DNA of 7,641 nucleotides from Candidatus Segatella papionis (GTDB lineage Bacteria > Bacteroidota > Bacteroidia > Bacteroidales > Bacteroidaceae), in contig DBLF01000097.1 in assembly GCA_002297965.1 (NCBI GenBank), positions 11,094-18,734 of the forward strand. The letters run 5' to 3'. The notes beneath the pieces were generated by a model that worked only from the letters and a program-made list of their open reading frames with translations, was not told where the DNA came from and searched no databases. Positions 6,869 through 7,641 of the stretch are shown here, piece by piece (position 1 is the stretch's first letter; every line of letters begins with the position of its first letter). The position numbers and the translations under genes are program-made.

Positions 6869-7641
6869 AGTTACACTTTATTGGTGTAGAGTAGATATTT
6901 TCTTTATCTTTTATATATGCCCGACAATCTTGGCACATATAACGTAATTCACATTCTTTACATTTATCTATATCATCCTTTTTAATAAACCATATTTTTT
7001 GAAAGTCCTTGTTATTAGCTACTTCTGAGAGTGTGCAAACGCCAAACTTTCCCCATGACTTAGCCATCGAAGGACAATTTTTAATGTTTCCAAATCTGTC
7101 TATTGATATTTTTGCATTTAAGCAATTATTATAAGAGAGAGACTCCATATAGAGCTCCGTCTTTGGCAAATAATACCAAGGAGAACATATGCCACAACGA
7201 GATTCGTCATTTATCTCTTGACTTGTGTAAATGATGAATATTTCTTCATGACTGTATATGCATTCTTGACTTTTGGGTGAATTCACAATGGATACCTTCC
7301 TCAAACGAGGATACAAAAGTCTTATTTTTAATATATTTTTTAAAGTATAATCTTCACCATATTGAACCATAATTTCTATATCACGCAAAGTGGTATCATC
7401 AGCCCACTTTAACACTTCTGTTAATCGTAACAAAGAAATATAATCATAGAATCTTAATTCTAAATTTTCACACTTAAGGTAACTTAGTTGGCAAATCCCC
7501 TCTTCTAAATTATAAGATTCATCTTTGTCATAATCAAATATGGCATTCGTTATAAGCTTGGAAGAATAGACATGGTGCGAAAGAGACTTAAATATAATCT
7601 CTTCATCCTTTTCAAAAAGTGCCCCATAATCTTTATCTAAT
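6858..7641 (-). CDS. SPASM-domain peptide maturase, grasp-with-spasm system (N-terminus outside window)
   Basis: The frame is open from the TAA at 6858-6860 to the right edge, giving 260 residues. A TTG at 7433 is internal and not the start, because upstream codons continue with family-like sequence (LITNAIFDYD; LKCENLELRF). The C-terminal part holds the SPASM iron-sulfur-binding pattern: C-X10-G-X4-C (the CLNAKISIDRFGNIKNC block, 7074-7124), then CKECELRYMCQDC (6909-6947) and a final KC near the end, with an extra CGIC pair before them (7182-7193). This matches the SPASM protein of grasp-with-spasm systems, where the radical-SAM CxxxCxxC core is absent and the protein partners an ATP-grasp ligase; its exact reaction is unknown. 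Roughly 80-100 N-terminal residues are missing for a family length near 340-360. The protein ends at KCNYVL and two tandem TAA codons, without the longer tail I associate with the family. It is the most upstream gene visible in the operon. Confidence 0.88.
   Translation of the reverse strand, partial: LDKDYGALFEKDEEIIFKSLSHHVYSSKLITNAIFDYDKDESYNLEEGICQLSYLKCENLELRFYDYISLLRLTEVLKWADDTTLRDIEIMVQYGEDYTLKNILKIRLLYPRLRKVSIVNSPKSQECIYSHEEIFIIYTSQEINDESRCGICSPWYYLPKTELYMESLSYNNCLNAKISIDRFGNIKNCPSMAKSWGKFGVCTLSEVANNKDFQKIWFIKKDDIDKCKECELRYMCQDCRAYIKDKENIYSTPIKCNYVL

Larger units (their letters stand above)
316..7641 (-). other. Grasp-with-spasm type peptide (RiPP) operon, downstream part
   Basis: Five minus-strand genes run in one direction with junctions of an 11-bp overlap, then 11, 7 and 7 bp gaps, and with no room for internal terminators or promoters, so they are most likely one transcript. 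Order: SPASM maturase partner, DUF6734-like putative glycosyltransferase, outer-membrane beta-barrel, lipoprotein, C39-peptidase ABC exporter. The SPASM protein and the leader-cleaving exporter mark it as a ribosomal-peptide modification and export locus. The ATP-grasp ligase and precursor peptide expected for this type of locus are not present here and should be upstream, beyond base 7641; so should the promoter. The block is visibly more A/T-rich than the gene left of the terminator. Confidence 0.8.

Noticed and set aside
7431..7433. TTG at this point as the start of a 191-residue SPASM protein
   Set aside because: The frame stays open for 69 more codons to the window edge and those residues fit the same family, so this is an internal leucine codon.

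Overview
The window looks like chromosomal DNA from a member of the Bacteroidota, probably a Bacteroides/Prevotella-type anaerobe. The evidence is protein families that are largely confined to this phylum (the SPASM protein of the grasp-with-spasm peptide system, a DUF6734-like protein, a Bacteroidota-style outer-membrane beta-barrel with an N-terminal carboxypeptidase-regulatory-like domain) and A/T-rich stretches rather than Shine-Dalgarno sequences in front of the start codons. I cannot name a species.

Layout: bases 1-171 hold the last 56 codons of a plus-strand gene I do not recognise, at about 49% G+C by hand count. Bases 172-315 are a convergent intergenic gap with a perfect 11-bp hairpin (270-297) that fits a shared terminator. 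From 316 to the right edge, everything is one minus-strand block of five tightly packed genes (overlap of 11 bp, then gaps of 11, 7 and 7 bp). It is clearly A/T richer, 28-35% G+C in the lines I sampled. In transcription order they are: a SPASM-domain peptide maturase partner (cut by the right edge), a DUF6734-like putative glycosyltransferase with an extra C-terminal domain, a TonB-receptor-like outer-membrane beta-barrel protein, an orphan lipoprotein, and a full-length C39-peptidase ABC exporter.

Together these read as the downstream two thirds or so of a ribosomally made, modified peptide (RiPP) locus of the grasp-with-spasm type. In that family an ATP-grasp ligase related to microviridin/graspetide ligases and a short precursor peptide normally sit next to the SPASM gene. 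Neither is in this window; they should lie just past the right edge. The inferred workflow is: precursor made and cross-linked (genes outside), assisted by the SPASM protein; possible glycosylation by the DUF6734-like protein; leader removal and inner-membrane export by the C39 ABC transporter; periplasm/outer-membrane steps by the lipoprotein and beta-barrel. Points deserving attention are the glycosyltransferase-like protein with a possible leader-binding tail, the Asn in place of the usual Asp in the C39 catalytic triad, and the absence of an HlyD/TolC-type export route inside the visible block. The promoter of the operon is not in the window.
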